Counted from the first letter of the stretch, positions 25,249 through 33,530 are shown. The stretch: DNA of 44,096 bases from Paenibacillus barengoltzii NBRC 101215 (GCF_004000745.1 NZ_BILV01000052.1:1-44096), one strand, 5' to 3'. Program-made: numbers and translations. Notes: generated by a model from the letters alone, not told the origin.

Positions 25249-26658
25249 CTAATCCATATCGTAAATCGTACCTACCTTCAGTCCGTACAGCTCGTTGTAG
25301 ATCTTTTCCGCGTAGGCGTCCGTCATGCCGGCAATATAATCGATGATCATATGCTCCCATGTCCAGATTGGTTTAGGTCTAGCTTGGTCCCGATCAAATC
25401 TGCGCAGCCAGTCGCCGGGGATAATCGATTTGCTGGTCTCCGGATCAACAAAGGCATCCCACAACCGCTTGATAATCCAAGCACTGCGCTTCTGCAGCCG
25501 TTGAACCCGCAAATCTCGGATCATCGTCACCCAAGCGAAGCTCTTCAGCACGCTCACCGTCCGCAGCATATCCATGTCTTCCTGCCCGTCCTTCACGAAC
25601 GTAACCTTCTGCCAATCGCCGTCGTCGGTCACTCCCAAGCTGCCAACGAACAAGCTGACCCAATAAGCCTTGACTTCCCGACGCGTGCGGGAATAGTCAT
25701 GATCGCACACCGGCATTTTAACGTTCCAGATGCGCAGGAAATCGTCCAGCACCTCGGCCACCTTAACCTGAATTTGTGGCGGCTGCCATCCCGTCCAGCA
25801 AGCGTCCTCCAACGTCATGATCTTCTCGACAATCAGCCGCTGAATGTGCGAGTCCTTGAGGAAATGCTCATGCACCTCGATTTTTCCCGCCTTGATGCCA
25901 TCTTCAAGATCGTGGGCCGAATAAGCGATGTCATCGCACAGGTCCATAAGTTGCGCCTCAAACGTTTTCTTGCCCTCAGGAATGCCCCAGCGGTCGCGTA
26001 TGTAAGAGATGTACTCCCATTCATGCAGATATAACCCTTTCTTGTTGACCGTACCGGGATAAGGGTATTTATTCGTTCCCAGCAGCACCGCATCGGATAG
26101 GTTCAACCCATCGATGTTTTCCCGCTTCTCCAGGAACATCATCAGTCGGAAATTGTGGGCGTTGCCTTCAAAATGCTCGTATTTCTGACGTAAGGCGGCC
26201 CTCGTTTGCTGCTCTTCTTCCGGAGTCGGTTGTTTGCCTTTTAAAGCTGCCTGTACCTTCTCCTCAATAAGTTTCTCCAATATTTGATCCAGTACCTCTT
26301 CGCCTTTATGCCCAAACGGGGGATGACCAAAATCATGGCAGATGGCGGCGCATTCCACTACCTCCGGATCGATAACCAATCCAGGATGCTGAGCGCGGTC
26401 AGCCGCCAGCTCCGGATACGTGCGCAGCAGACTGCGCGCCGCTTCCCGGGCGATCTGGGCGACCTCCAGCGAATGCGTCAGCCGGGTTCGATAATAATCG
26501 CCTGTGCCGGCCCCAAATACTTGCGACTTCCCTTGCAGCCGGCGGAAGGTCGGGGAATGGATCAGCCGTGAATAATCGCGTTCGAAGGTGGCGCGGTTAT
26601 TTTCATGTCCGATATTGTCCGGGTATTGGCGGTGCTCTCTGAGTTCGTGGATATTCAT
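25249..26658 (-). CDS. dgt: Deoxyguanosinetriphosphate triphosphohydrolase family protein
   Basis: HD-domain enzyme that hydrolyses dNTPs to deoxynucleosides plus triphosphate; 469 residues. The metal-binding residues are visible: His in TRLTHSLEVAQ, HD in CAAICHDFGHPPFGH, and the later Asp in LCDDIAYSAHDLEDG. The N-terminal R-rich FRRLQGKSQVF segment is typical. AAGGAG lies ten bases upstream of the ATG at 26658. Ends convergently with tdk. Confidence 0.92.
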   Translation of the reverse strand: MNIHELREHRQYPDNIGHENNRATFERDYSRLIHSPTFRRLQGKSQVFGAGTGDYYRTRLTHSLEVAQIAREAARSLLRTYPELAADRAQHPGLVIDPEVVECAAICHDFGHPPFGHKGEEVLDQILEKLIEEKVQAALKGKQPTPEEEQQTRAALRQKYEHFEGNAHNFRLMMFLEKRENIDGLNLSDAVLLGTNKYPYPGTVNKKGLYLHEWEYISYIRDRWGIPEGKKTFEAQLMDLCDDIAYSAHDLEDGIKAGKIEVHEHFLKDSHIQRLIVEKIMTLEDACWTGWQPPQIQVKVAEVLDDFLRIWNVKMPVCDHDYSRTRREVKAYWVSLFVGSLGVTDDGDWQKVTFVKDGQEDMDMLRTVSVLKSFAWVTMIRDLRVQRLQKRSAWIIKRLWDAFVDPETSKSIIPGDWLRRFDRDQARPKPIWTWEHMIIDYIAGMTDAYAEKIYNELYGLKVGTIYDMD

Positions 26659-26753
26659 GGCTCTTGCACTCCTTGTCGCGTTCTCTCTTTTCTGTTATTG
26701 TAGCCGTCCGCAGCCGGAACATAAAGCGCCGCCCCCCAAATTTGTTACCCTAC

Positions 26754-26785
26754 AAAAAAATCACCCCGCAAACGCGGGGCTTTGC
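26754..26785 (-). terminator. Terminator of the flavodoxin operon
   Basis: Minus-strand CCCCGC-GTTT-GCGGGG hairpin followed by TGATTTTTTT, about 20 bases after the stop of the second gene of the operon. Confidence 0.9.
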
Positions 26786-26804
26786 TCTAGCCGCTTTATT
26801 GTTC

Positions 26805-27569
26805 TTACGATACGCCAAGCCTCCAGGGTTCACCGCCTCCGGTCCGATTGATGTCGGCGCCAGGTTCCTCGCTCTCCCGATGACAGCACCCGCATTCCCA
26901 GGCCTCCTGCAACAACCACACATAATCCAGTGATTCCTGCAGGTCCAGCGATTCTCCTGGAATCACCTGCCTCCTTCCCTCCATTAACGCATAGACTTCG
27001 ATATCGCCGGGCGGACGGCCAAATGCGCTGTGCCAAAACACGTTGACCAGATGGATAAAAGCTTGCGTGATGCTCTCATTCTCCTCCACGAGGAACTTCT
27101 GCACGGTCACCCGATCCGGGTTCCCCCGCTCTTGCCATACCGCTTGAAAGATAATAGACAAATGCAGATCCAGCCCCGCGACGTGCGTTCCCCAATTCTC
27201 ATATAAAGCTAAGGGATACTCGTATATCCTCGTCCCCGTAATGAAAGTTAATTCCGACACCATCCGGTGGTACACCTGCCAGTAGAACAAGGGATCCGGA
27301 AAATCACGCTGATTCCGCGGCCAACGCCGGTTCAGCAGCACCTGGATCGGCGTATGCAAACGGACCGCCGGGAGAAGCGTGAAATAATCGTTGATGGCGT
27401 GACCCACTGCGTATTGCACGCGTTGCTGCCAGGAGATGCAAGAACCGCCGCCTGTTGGGCCGTACGATTGGCTGTACGTTTGGCCGCACGCCCCTGCCGG
27501 ACCGCTCGAGTCCGACTTCAGCGAACGCAGCCATTTTTCGAGCACATAATCCGCAAGCTGCTTGGTCAT
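26805..27569 (-). CDS. YkuO-like protein of unknown function, coupled to flavodoxin
   Basis: 254 residues from the ATG at 27569, which overlaps the flavodoxin stop (ATGA). The frame opens earlier (27623), but that extension lies within the flavodoxin gene. It is mostly helical and aromatic-rich (FYWQVYHRMVSELTFITGT, YEYPLALYENWGTH), with a Cys/His-rich tail (ECGCCHRE). No membrane segment or catalytic motif recognised. In B. subtilis the Fur-regulated ykuNOP operon has an uncharacterised protein YkuO next to flavodoxins; the size and position here fit that, but I could not verify sequence homology. Confidence 0.65.
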   Translation of the reverse strand: MTKQLADYVLEKWLRSLKSDSSGPAGACGQTYSQSYGPTGGGSCISWQQRVQYAVGHAINDYFTLLPAVRLHTPIQVLLNRRWPRNQRDFPDPLFYWQVYHRMVSELTFITGTRIYEYPLALYENWGTHVAGLDLHLSIIFQAVWQERGNPDRVTVQKFLVEENESITQAFIHLVNVFWHSAFGRPPGDIEVYALMEGRRQVIPGESLDLQESLDYVWLLQEAWECGCCHRESEEPGADINRTGGGEPWRLGVS

Positions 27570-28024
27570 GGCTGATTCAGCGCTCCTATGCGTTGTGCGA
27601 AATTGGCCCCGAACTCCCGGCACAATACCTTCTCCTCCGGACTTGGGCCGTATTCCACCTTGAGCGGCGGTTGGACGATGACCGCCCCGTTTTCCCGAAG
27701 CCGCTGCTCTAATTCATCTACGGCGGCGCAATACAGACGGTAGGAAGTATCTCCGCTGCCAAATACGGCAGCCCGGAATCCCGCCAAATTCAGCTCCTTC
27801 ATTTCATCCACGAAATCGGCAAATTCGTCGGGAAGCTCCCCGTCTCCCCATGTATAAGCACCCAACAGGCAGGCATCATATTCCAACAAGCGTATGGCGT
27901 TGCAATCCTCCACCATCTTCAGATCCACAGCCGCTCCGGTTCCGCGAATCCCTTCAGCGATTAGTTCAGCCATTTCCTCCGTATTCCCGGTCAAGCTGGC
28001 ATAGACGATGATGATATTGCTCAT
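27566..28024 (-). CDS. Flavodoxin
   Basis: Small FMN electron carrier, 152 residues, that can replace ferredoxin when iron is scarce. The phosphate-binding loop is YASLTGNTEEMAELIAEGI, and the isoalloxazine loops are LLGAYTWGDGELPDEF and FGSGDTSYRLYCAAVDELE. The longer frame to 28285 runs through the Fur box and the repeat element and is rejected; the ATG at 28024 has AAGGAG 11 bases upstream. A consensus promoter with a Fur box lies just upstream, so it is likely iron-repressed. Followed by an overlapping gene of unknown function. Confidence 0.93.
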   Translation of the reverse strand: MSNIIIVYASLTGNTEEMAELIAEGIRGTGAAVDLKMVEDCNAIRLLEYDACLLGAYTWGDGELPDEFADFVDEMKELNLAGFRAAVFGSGDTSYRLYCAAVDELEQRLRENGAVIVQPPLKVEYGPSPEEKVLCREFGANFAQRIGALNQP

Positions 28025-28065
28025 TCCCTCCCCAACTCCTTCCAAGTACATGACTTGATAACCGA

Positions 28066-28095
28066 AGTATAATTGATAATGATTATCATTGTCAA
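28066..28095 (-). promoter_or_regulatory. Promoter with embedded Fur box for the flavodoxin operon
   Basis: On the minus strand TTGACA (28090-28095), an 18-base spacer and TATACT (28066-28071). The spacer is filled by the palindrome TGATAATGATTATCA (28074-28088), a perfect 7-1-7 Fur box. Iron-loaded Fur bound there would block the polymerase. Confidence 0.93.
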
Positions 28096-28125
28096 TAATA
28101 GGGCGGCTAGTATCTTCTTCACACC

Positions 28126-28280
28126 TCTTTGCACGATTATCCCTTTCGTTCAGAACTGGGGATTGAGTGGAAGTATCGAGTGGAAGTGGAAGTTCACTGG
28201 GGGAGCCTTGCAGTGGAAAGGGACCTGGTGGGGATCGTCGGTTTTGGATTACACTACCTATCTGATGCAACGGGATAATC
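28126..28280. repeat. Dispersed inverted-repeat element, copy B
   Basis: GATTATCCCTTTCGTT (28135-28150) and AACGGGATAATC (28269-28280) are inverted repeats at the ends of a 146-base G-rich noncoding unit. Its left end, read on the minus strand, matches copy A near 15515-15540 at about 26 of 28 positions. The internal part is different and longer than in copy A. No transposase is present. Confidence 0.65.
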
Positions 28281-28317
28281 CTCAAAAAGAAGGGAGCGGA
28301 TAGACACCATCAATAAT

Positions 28318-28348
28318 AGCCGGAACCCCTTAAATGGAGTATCCGGCT
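28318..28348 (-). terminator. Terminator-like hairpin after the molybdoenzyme locus
   Basis: AGCCGGA and TCCGGCT form a seven-base stem with extra internal pairs. The T-rich tail (TCTTCTTTT) is on the plus-strand side, while the minus side continues ATTATT, so its direction is uncertain. Confidence 0.4.
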
Positions 28349-28370
28349 TCTTCTTTTACTATACGAGCGA

Positions 28371-29390
28371 TCAGCTCATTCCTACCCACGCATCGTTGGA
28401 GTAGCCGCACTGCTCCCAATATCCGACATGCTCGCCTTCGATGAGCTCGATGCGGTTCAGCCACTTCACCGACCTGTAGGCGTACATTTTCGGCACGATC
28501 AGTCTTACCGGACCACCCAAGTCGCTCGGTATCGGCTTGCCGTCGTGCATCACCGCGACCATACAATCGTCCATATTCGCCTGATCCAAGGTGAGGGTAT
28601 CGGTGTAGACGCCGTCCCCCGAATAGAACTTCACCGTTTTGGCGTTTGGCTTTACGCCGGCTTTTTGGAGCGGCTCCCGCAGCGGGATGCCTTCCCAAGT
28701 ATTATTGTACACCGACCAGCCCGTCACACAGTGAAAATCACTCACCTGCACCTTCCGCTTCAGCTTGAGGAAGTCCTCCCAGCTTCATTTGAACTTGTTG
28801 TTCACCAGACCGTCGATCGTAAACGGCCAGTTCTCGTTGGAGAAAGACGGAATGTCCGTGACCGTATATACCCGAAAATGTCCCTGCGCCCCGCCGCCAA
28901 CTGGGCGAGCCTCGGGTTTAATCGACCGTCGGGCCGGTTCCTTCAACCATTTGGTCCGGGTTAAGGAGTGGTAAATGATGTACGGCAAACCGATCCAGGT
29001 TAATAAATCGTGCACGGTCAGTGCCGTATTGGACACTCTCGGACCCACCGCCTTGAACTGCCACAGCAGCACGCCCGAGCCAAACCAGCCCAGCAGTAAA
29101 GCTAGGACCACGAGAACGTTAAACCGCTGCCAGGGCTTCTGCTGCAGCTGCTTCCAATGCTTCCCCGCTAACAGCAAGTAATAAATGACCGGGAGGATCG
29201 AAGCAACGCCTACCGCGATATGCAGCCATTTGAGCCAAACCCGGCCCTCACCCAGCAAACCGCGCCAAAACCCGCCAACCAGCAGCAGCCCCGTCAGCGC
29301 AAGGATCACGACGATCCAGCCGTTCCAGGTATGCAAGGCGACGAGTTTCTTGCCATACCCTTTGCGCAGGCGCTCCAGCATTCCCTTCAT
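28371..29390 (-). pseudogene. Cytochrome b-like/molybdopterin oxidoreductase fusion interrupted by an in-frame TGA
   Basis: The frame codes for 339 residues but codon 202 (28785-28787) is TGA. Before it: four membrane helices with histidines suited to b-type heme (LHTWNGW, WLHIAVG, TVHDLL, IYHSLTR) and the start of a YedY/sulfite-oxidase-type domain (WPFTIDGLVNN). After it, still in the same frame: SWEDFLKL, then DFHCVTGWSV with the Mo-ligand cysteine (Cys221), GGPVRLIVPKMYAY and WLNRIELIE. A product ending at TGA would lack the molybdenum site. GGAGGAGGGGAGG precedes the ATG. Could be a nonsense mutation, a sequencing error or readthrough; the decayed genes next door favour mutation. Confidence 0.85.
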
Positions 29391-29404
29391 ACCTCCCCTC
29401 CTCC

Positions 29405-29528
29405 TTATTTTTGTTGTATATTCTCAGAACGCCTGCCATCATTCGCCTCAAGCACCGTGAACCAAAACGTACTGCCCCTCGTCTCCGATTCAACAACGCC
29501 GAAAGATCGAGCACCAGTAAATCGGGAT
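29405..29528 (-). pseudogene. C-terminal remnant of a sensor histidine kinase
   Basis: A minus-strand frame ending at TAA 29405-29407 reads SFGVVESETRGSTFWFTV, the end of an HATPase domain (compare the family pattern G-V-x-S-x-x-G-x-G-S-T-F-W-F-T). Only about 38 codons remain and there is no start. It directly follows the Met-rich lipoprotein remnant in another frame, as if a deletion had fused the two genes. Confidence 0.65.
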
Positions 29529-29765
29529 GACCATCATTTCGTTGTCCTTCATCTCATTGCCCATCATGTCCTGACCCATTTCGCCATCTTTCATCTCTTC
29601 GCCCATCATCTCTTGCCCCATTTCGTTACTGCCGGAAGAATTGTTCATCTCGGTGGAGGCGTTGGCCCCGTCATGTTCCCTTTGTTCATGTCATTGTTTT
29701 TGGCACCGCAAGCGGCTAACGTCAGCATGGCCCCCCAGCATAAGAATCAATCCGATTTTTTTCAT
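29490..29765 (-). pseudogene. Frameshifted Met/Glu-rich lipoprotein gene
   Basis: Starts ATG at 29765 after AAAGGA. MKKIGLILML is followed by a frameshift in a run of six G (29731-29736); with five G it continues as a lipoprotein signal, LTLAACGAKNN. A second shift lies in the run of four G near 29667, where five are needed to enter the frame for NNSSGSNEMGQEMM. That frame contains a 14-residue tandem repeat (EMGQEMMGEEMKDG, EMGQDMMGNEMKDN; DNA units 29583-29624 and 29541-29582). The two shifts cancel, but the sequence between them contains a stop. Met/Glu-rich repeats suggest metal binding, unproven. Confidence 0.7.
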
Positions 29766-29901
29766 AATATTTCTTCCTTTCGTTATTTTTAGCTTTGTTC
29801 GTCCATCATCTTAGCGAAAAATGCTAACCATCTAAGAACCAACCGCTTGCGAATGTGTTAGAAAAGTCTTACGAAAGTCTTACAAAACCGCCACAAAATC
29901 A

Positions 29902-29936
29902 GAAAACCCGTCCCAGGTTAAGCCTGAAACGGGTTC
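29902..29936 (-). terminator. Terminator of the ABC/TetR operon
   Basis: Minus-strand AACCCGT-TT-CAGG pairing with CCTG-GG-ACGGGTT, followed by TTCTG. It begins 9 bases after the tetR stop. Confidence 0.8.
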
Positions 29937-29944
29937 AATTCGAT

Positions 29945-30613
29945 TTAACGGGGACGACCCGCAATCCCATACATCAACAAGTCCACCGTGTGTTCAATTT
30001 CTTCGTCTTCATCGATCGAAAAATCCGGCACGAGGAGTACATGAACCAGAATCATCCCAATCATGACGCTGGCACCGGTTCTGACGATCCGCCATGGCGG
30101 CGCTTCAACAAGCTGCCCCTTTTCCTGAAAATGCAGAACAACTCGCTTGATCCGCTGAAAGACGATCTCGGAGGCCAAACTCTTCACCTGCTCCAGCAGC
30201 TCCGGCTGAAACGGGACCTCCTGGATCAGTATTTTGATAATCCGCATATTCTCCCGAACAAACTTGAAACGATCCTTCGCCAGCGCGCGAAAAAAGTCCT
30301 CCGCCCGCTCATAGGGCATCTCGATCATTTTGGCAAAATCCCGCAGCAGAAACGGCGCAACCAGCTTGATCACAATTGGTCCGGCGATAGACAGCAGCAG
30401 ATCTTTCTTCGTCTTATAGTGGCGGAAAATCGTTCCCTCAGCTACCCCGGCCTTTTGCGCGATTTCACTGGTGGATGTGGCGGCATACCCTTTCTCGGCA
30501 AAAATCTCCGTCGCCGCCTCCAAAATTTTGATCTGCTTCTCCGTCTTCTTCTCCGTATCTTCTTCCGTCAACCGGATCAAGTCCTCCAGCCACTGCTCTT
30601 TCTTCTCCGACAT
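29945..30613 (-). CDS. TetR-family transcriptional regulator
   Basis: 222 residues. The N-terminal helix-turn-helix is clear from about residue 28: ILEAATEIFAEKGYAATSTSEIAQKAGVAEGTIFRHYKTKKDLL. The C-terminal ligand-binding part is helical and ends in a hydrophobic dimer helix (TGASVMIGMILVHVLLV). Third gene of the unit ATPase-permease-regulator, so it most likely represses its own operon through the two palindromes flanking the promoter at 32478-32555. The inducer is unknown. Confidence 0.93.
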   Translation of the reverse strand: MSEKKEQWLEDLIRLTEEDTEKKTEKQIKILEAATEIFAEKGYAATSTSEIAQKAGVAEGTIFRHYKTKKDLLLSIAGPIVIKLVAPFLLRDFAKMIEMPYERAEDFFRALAKDRFKFVRENMRIIKILIQEVPFQPELLEQVKSLASEIVFQRIKRVVLHFQEKGQLVEAPPWRIVRTGASVMIGMILVHVLLVPDFSIDEDEEIEHTVDLLMYGIAGRPR

Positions 30614-30663
30614 AGAGGCCTCTCTCCTTTCCCTTCGTATCGTAGGCTTCTTTGTTCAGCGTA

Positions 30664-31716
30664 CTATATTTTGCGGTGCTTGCGCAACGCGAGGACATTA
30701 GCGAGCATAAAGACGAAGGACAAGCCAGCCAGCACATACACATCCAGCGCGATTCCGCTCCAGCCTTCGCCGCGGATCATGATGCCGCGCAGCGCATCCG
30801 CCCCGTATTTCAGCGGTGTGATATGGGTAATCCAGCGCAGCCAAGGCGAAATGCTCTCCAGGTCAAACAATCCGGAGAAAAACACCTGCGGCACGATGAC
30901 AATCGGAATGAACTGAATCATCTGGAACTCTGTGTTAGCGAACGCCGACAGCAAGGTGCCGAAGCTCAGAGCCGTGAGAGACAGCAGCAGCATGATAAGC
31001 AGCACGTAACCAAAGGAGCCCACCATCAAGCTGCCAAGCGCATACACCGTAAACCCGGCGATCAACACCGCCTGCAGACTGGTGAAGATCCCGAACCCGG
31101 CCATATAACCGACAACGATTTCCCATCGGCGCAGCGGCGTGGCGAGCAACCGTTCCAGCGTGCCGCTTGTTCGTTCGCGCAGGAAAGACACGCCCGCGAT
31201 CAGGAATACGAAGAAGAAAGCAAACAATCCGATTAACACTGGACTAAAGCTGTCGAAGCTCGACATGTCTGCAGATCCGTGCAAATATTCGAACTCCGGC
31301 GCAGCGGCGTTCCCATTCGGATTTTGCGTTATTCCGGCTGGAGTTGCTTGCCCCTGAAGCGTTTTTTGCATGAGCAGCATGACGGCCCGGTTTTTGGATG
31401 GATCGCTGCCTTCCAGCTTTACCTGCGCCGCCCCCTGATCTAAGCGAATAAACGCATCGATCTCTTGATCAGCCAAGGCCGCCTCGGCCGCTTCAACGGT
31501 ATCGTAGGTGGTGACTTCCGCATCAGCAGCGGTTAATTTCTCCGTAATCGCAGCAGGCAGCTGCACGGTACCAATCTTCGGTTGGTAGGTGTCTCCATTA
31601 AACACAAGATACATTAAGGATAAGACCAGAAGCGGAGCGACGACCAACAACGCCAGCGTTCTTTTGTCATGGATAAACTGACGGACGATACGGACAATCA
31701 CAGCCCGGATTCTCAT
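30664..31716 (-). CDS. ABC-2 type transporter permease
   Basis: 350-residue integral membrane protein. One N-terminal helix (LALLVVAPLLVLSLMYLVF), then a large extracellular domain of about 130 residues, then five C-terminal helices starting with SPVLIGLFAFFFVFLIAGVSFL. The segment RERTSGTLERLLATPLRRWEIVVGY is the ABC-2 signature. Its ATG overlaps the ATPase stop by four bases. Functions as exporter with the upstream ATPase; substrate (drug or other toxic compound) is not deducible. Confidence 0.92.
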   Translation of the reverse strand: MRIRAVIVRIVRQFIHDKRTLALLVVAPLLVLSLMYLVFNGDTYQPKIGTVQLPAAITEKLTAADAEVTTYDTVEAAEAALADQEIDAFIRLDQGAAQVKLEGSDPSKNRAVMLLMQKTLQGQATPAGITQNPNGNAAAPEFEYLHGSADMSSFDSFSPVLIGLFAFFFVFLIAGVSFLRERTSGTLERLLATPLRRWEIVVGYMAGFGIFTSLQAVLIAGFTVYALGSLMVGSFGYVLLIMLLLSLTALSFGTLLSAFANTEFQMIQFIPIVIVPQVFFSGLFDLESISPWLRWITHITPLKYGADALRGIMIRGEGWSGIALDVYVLAGLSFVFMLANVLALRKHRKI

Positions 31717-32444
31717 GCACGAACACCTCCGTAATGCAAAAAGGCTTCCTCAATCGTCGCGCTGCCAGTCTCCTGTTTCAGCGCCTCCGGCGTACCTACG
31801 GCGATCAAATTACCGTCCCTTACCATCCCTAGCCGATGACATTTGTCGGCTTCGTCCATGACGTGGGTGGTGACGAGAATCGTCGTGCCTTTTTGGCTCA
31901 GGTGTTCGAATTCGTCCCAAATGGACTTGCGCAGCACCGGGTCGATCCCGACGGTAGGCTCGTCGAGAATGAGCACCTCAGGCTCATGCATAAGCGCGAT
32001 CGCCAGCGACAATCGGCGTTTCATCCCGCCGGAGTAAGCGCTGACCGGACGTTTCAAATGATCCGTCAAATTGACAAGCGCCATAACTTCTTCGATTCGC
32101 CGCTTCATTTTCACACCTTTTAACCCAAATAACGCCCCAAAAAACTCTAGGTTCTCCTTTGCCGTAAGCTCGTTGTACATCGCGTCAGATTGAGCCATAT
32201 AGCCGATGCGGTTCATCATGCTGATCTTTGGCATTCGGATGCCCAGCACCTCAACCTCGCCGCTGGTCGCTTCGTCGATGCCGGCGATCATTTTCACGAA
32301 CGTTGTCTTGCCAGAGCCCGACGGCCCCAGCAGTCCAAAAATCTCATTGCGCCGCACCTCCAGGCTGATCCCGTGCAGCACCTCTTTATCGTTGAACTTG
32401 CGGGTCACTCCTTGAGTTCGAATACAAACTTCTTGATTAGACAT
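31713..32444 (-). CDS. ABC transporter ATP-binding protein (ABC-2 exporter)
   Basis: 243 residues. Walker A GPSGSGKTTFVK, signature YSGGMKRRLSLAIALMHEP, Walker B VLILDEPTVGIDP and switch His in LVTTHVMDEADKC. The frame opens with GTG at 32453, but GAGGAG lies nine bases before the ATG at 32444, so that is the start. First gene of an exporter operon whose promoter is flanked by two palindromic operators. Confidence 0.93.
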   Translation of the reverse strand: MSNQEVCIRTQGVTRKFNDKEVLHGISLEVRRNEIFGLLGPSGSGKTTFVKMIAGIDEATSGEVEVLGIRMPKISMMNRIGYMAQSDAMYNELTAKENLEFFGALFGLKGVKMKRRIEEVMALVNLTDHLKRPVSAYSGGMKRRLSLAIALMHEPEVLILDEPTVGIDPVLRKSIWDEFEHLSQKGTTILVTTHVMDEADKCHRLGMVRDGNLIAVGTPEALKQETGSATIEEAFLHYGGVRA

Positions 32445-32477
32445 CTGCACCACTCCTCTATGGGACAGGTTGTTGAC

Positions 32478-32555
32478 GTGAGTACTTACTCACATTTTCT
32501 TGATGGTTCAAATATACTCCTCGCCGAGTAAATAGTCAAGTGAGTAATCACTCAT
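32478..32555 (-). promoter_or_regulatory. Promoter flanked by two TetR-type operators
   Basis: Minus-strand promoter TTGACT (32534-32539), 17-base spacer, TATATT (32511-32516). Just upstream of the -35 lies TGAGT-AATC-ACTCA (32541-32554), and just downstream of the -10 lies GTGAGTA-CT-TACTCAC (32478-32493). The shared TGAGT-N4-ACTCA core argues that the operon's own TetR regulator binds both. Confidence 0.85.
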
Positions 32556-32670
32556 TTTTTGTTGGATTCCTGTCATGGATTGTCGGCGATTTAGCGCTGG
32601 ATGATATGGAAGTACTCCCCTTTTCTTGATAAACTGTTGTTACAAAACACGGTGAAAATTAGGAGGCAGT

Positions 32671-33423
32671 ATGAAAAAGAAATTTCTAATTTCAGCGATT
32701 CTCACAACGGTTCTTATGCTTGTGTCTATTCCTGCATATGCTTCTGCACCCGCCGCTACACTGATTATTAACGGCAATGTAATCCATGCAGATCTTAAAG
32801 TGATCAATGGAACAACATACGTTCCGCTTAGGGTGATATCGGAACACCTTGAGGACGTCGATCTGTACTATAACTCTGCGACCAACACAATTACCATGAA
32901 TCAACGAAAGACGAATGATCCCTCACAGACCCCAATGAGCCCCCCATCAACGACAGCTTTAACTGGCAAAGAATTAGAGGAATATTTATCAAATCATTTC
33001 TCAAAATTAACGACTTCTCTGGGTGAAACTATCCTTTATTTTTCAATTGAGGAGAACAACTCCGATCTGCACCCTTACGATTATTGTATCAAAGTTAAAT
33101 ATGATCCGAAATTCTACGGAAATTTAAAAGACGTAGCCGATAACCCATCTGCACAGCGAGAAAAGATAATTCTAGATGTTAGATCTGAACTCCGTGCTCA
33201 TATGGAATCTATAGCAAAATCCGCAATTGCTGTCATGCCCGGGAAAAAGTTATGTGGATACTACTATTACGAGAACGCCAATGAGCCAGCTAAACAAGCT
33301 GAACTTGCCAAATTCAAGACCAATGCCTGGCAAAATTACGATGGTTCTTCTTCAACCAAATATACGGATTCCAAAATCACTCAATTTCAGTGGACCACAT
33401 CCGAAGTGAACGGAGTGAAATAA
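32671..33423 (+). CDS. Secreted protein with copper amine oxidase-like N-terminal (stalk) domain
   Basis: 250 residues. A signal peptide of about 25 residues ends in AYASA. Next comes the Cu_amine_oxidN1 repeat: LIINGNVIHADLKVINGTTYVPLRVISEHL, then VDLYYNSATNTITM. After a Thr/Pro/Ser linker, a domain of about 150 residues is not recognised. GGAGG lies before the ATG. This domain is common in surface proteins of Paenibacillus and does not imply amine oxidase activity. It stands alone, with a shared hairpin terminator downstream. Confidence 0.82.
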   Translation: MKKKFLISAILTTVLMLVSIPAYASAPAATLIINGNVIHADLKVINGTTYVPLRVISEHLEDVDLYYNSATNTITMNQRKTNDPSQTPMSPPSTTALTGKELEEYLSNHFSKLTTSLGETILYFSIEENNSDLHPYDYCIKVKYDPKFYGNLKDVADNPSAQREKIILDVRSELRAHMESIAKSAIAVMPGKKLCGYYYYENANEPAKQAELAKFKTNAWQNYDGSSSTKYTDSKITQFQWTTSEVNGVK

Positions 33424-33462
33424 AAGGCAGTCTCCGGTTCCGAGCGTGACGTCTCTCCATAA

Positions 33463-33512
33463 CAAAAGAACGCCCCTCTATCGCAGCTTGTACGAGATTA
33501 GGGCGTTCTTTG
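33463..33512. terminator. Bidirectional terminator between the stalk-domain gene and exoA
   Basis: AAAGAACGCCC and GGGCGTTCTTT pair across a loop of about 25 bases. T-rich sequence follows in both directions, so it can stop both convergent genes. Confidence 0.8.
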
Positions 33513-33530
33513 TTTTATTTTAGTGAGCGA

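Noticed and set aside
28025..28285. N-terminal extension of flavodoxin
   Set aside because: It would include the promoter and Fur box; the FMN-binding loop starts properly from the ATG at 28024.
28073..28303. 76-codon plus-strand frame beginning in the Fur box
   Set aside because: Starts inside the Fur palindrome and reads through repeat copy B; no ribosome binding site.
28785..28787. TGA as a selenocysteine codon in the molybdoenzyme
   Set aside because: It lies in a linker-like position, not at the catalytic cysteine, and no selenocysteine insertion element was evident; mutation or readthrough is more likely.
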